DNA of 7,048 bases from a bacterium. Lineage in GTDB: Bacteria; UBP13; UBA5359. The stretch is taken from assembly GCA_028699365.1 (NCBI GenBank), contig JAQVUQ010000141.1, positions 1-7,048 on the forward strand, in the 5' to 3' direction. Positions within the stretch are counted from its first letter, which is position 1. Each line of letters starts with the position of its first letter. Made by a program: the position numbers and the translations under genes. The notes under the pieces were generated by a model. It made no database searches. It worked only from the letters and a program-made list of their open reading frames with translations, and had not been told where the DNA came from. This document shows positions 6,825-7,048 of this stretch, one piece after another.

Positions 6825-7048
6825 ATGAAGATTTATGTTTATACTGATCTGGAAGGAATTTCCGGGGTGGTTAATTTCGATCAGACCGGAAGGAGAATAT
6901 ATTATCGGCAGCAACAGGAAAAGAGTCTTTGAAGGAATGAGTGATGACTTCGATGGGGTCATTTTGCTGGGGTATCATGCCATGGCTGGAACAGAGAACG
7001 GTATTATGGATCATACTTATTCATCAAAGACGTGGTATAACTATCAGG
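6825..7048 (+). pseudogene. M55 D-aminopeptidase (DppA-like) gene with internal deletion and frameshift, cut by window end
   Basis: From the ATG at 6825 the frame reads MKIYVYTDLEGISGVVNFDQ, the typical M55 N-terminus with metal ligands Asp8 and Glu10, but it stops with TGA at 6930-6932 after 35 residues. From about 6889 a different frame, open to the window end, reads EYIIGSNRKRVFEGM, then GYHAMAGT (6970-6993) and GIMDHTYSS, which in family members lie about 75-120 residues from the start. Roughly 50-60 residues are therefore missing, including the segment with the metal ligand His60 of Bacillus DppA, and the joint is out of frame. As read, no active enzyme is made. The family is zinc-dependent and releases N-terminal D-amino acids from peptides. 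A real deletion, a chimeric assembly or a sequencing error near a contig end are all possible. The gene sits 13 bases after the amidohydrolase, so an intact ancestor was probably in the operon. Confidence 0.7.

Overview
The window holds a single-strand, tightly packed gene row: every credible gene reads on the + strand and gaps are 13 to 92 bases. The DNA looks bacterial. Strong GGAGG-type ribosome binding sites precede most starts, codons such as ATA, AGA and AGG are common, and one gene encodes a lipoprotein solute-binding protein. The combination of LamG-repeat protein, GH42-like enzyme, ceramidase-like hydrolase, sugar-type binding protein, amidohydrolase and M55 peptidase fits an uncultured polymer-degrading bacterium (for example PVC-type, Armatimonadota-like or another candidate phylum). 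This placement is inference; nothing here fixes the taxon.

Layout. Bases 1-1215 are the 3' part of a secreted-type protein made of tandem LamG (concanavalin A-like) domains, cut by the left edge. Bases 1236-3173 (or from 1215) encode a GH42-like TIM-barrel protein with a four-cysteine zinc cluster, apparently without the usual Asn-Glu acid/base pair. Bases 3258-4514 encode a short neutral/alkaline ceramidase-like protein in which the ceramidase nucleophile serine is replaced by asparagine. Bases 4607-5878 encode a family 1 extracellular solute-binding lipoprotein, with no permease genes beside it. Bases 5933-6811 encode a TatD/amidohydrolase-2 type metal hydrolase. Bases 6825-7048 contain the start of an M55 (DppA-like) D-aminopeptidase gene whose two recognisable halves lie in different frames, with about 50-60 family residues missing between them.

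Together this looks like a catabolic operon: an extracellular binder, a transporter receptor, a glycosidase-like enzyme, and two or three metal-dependent hydrolases of amide-type bonds. A reasonable but unproven reading is uptake and breakdown of a glycan- or amino-sugar-containing compound carrying amide links. The best leads are the broken M55 gene, the altered catalytic residues in the GH42-like and ceramidase-like proteins, and the combination of genes itself. I saw no RNA genes, CRISPR arrays, insertion sequences or convincing terminators, and no gene-free stretch longer than 92 bases.
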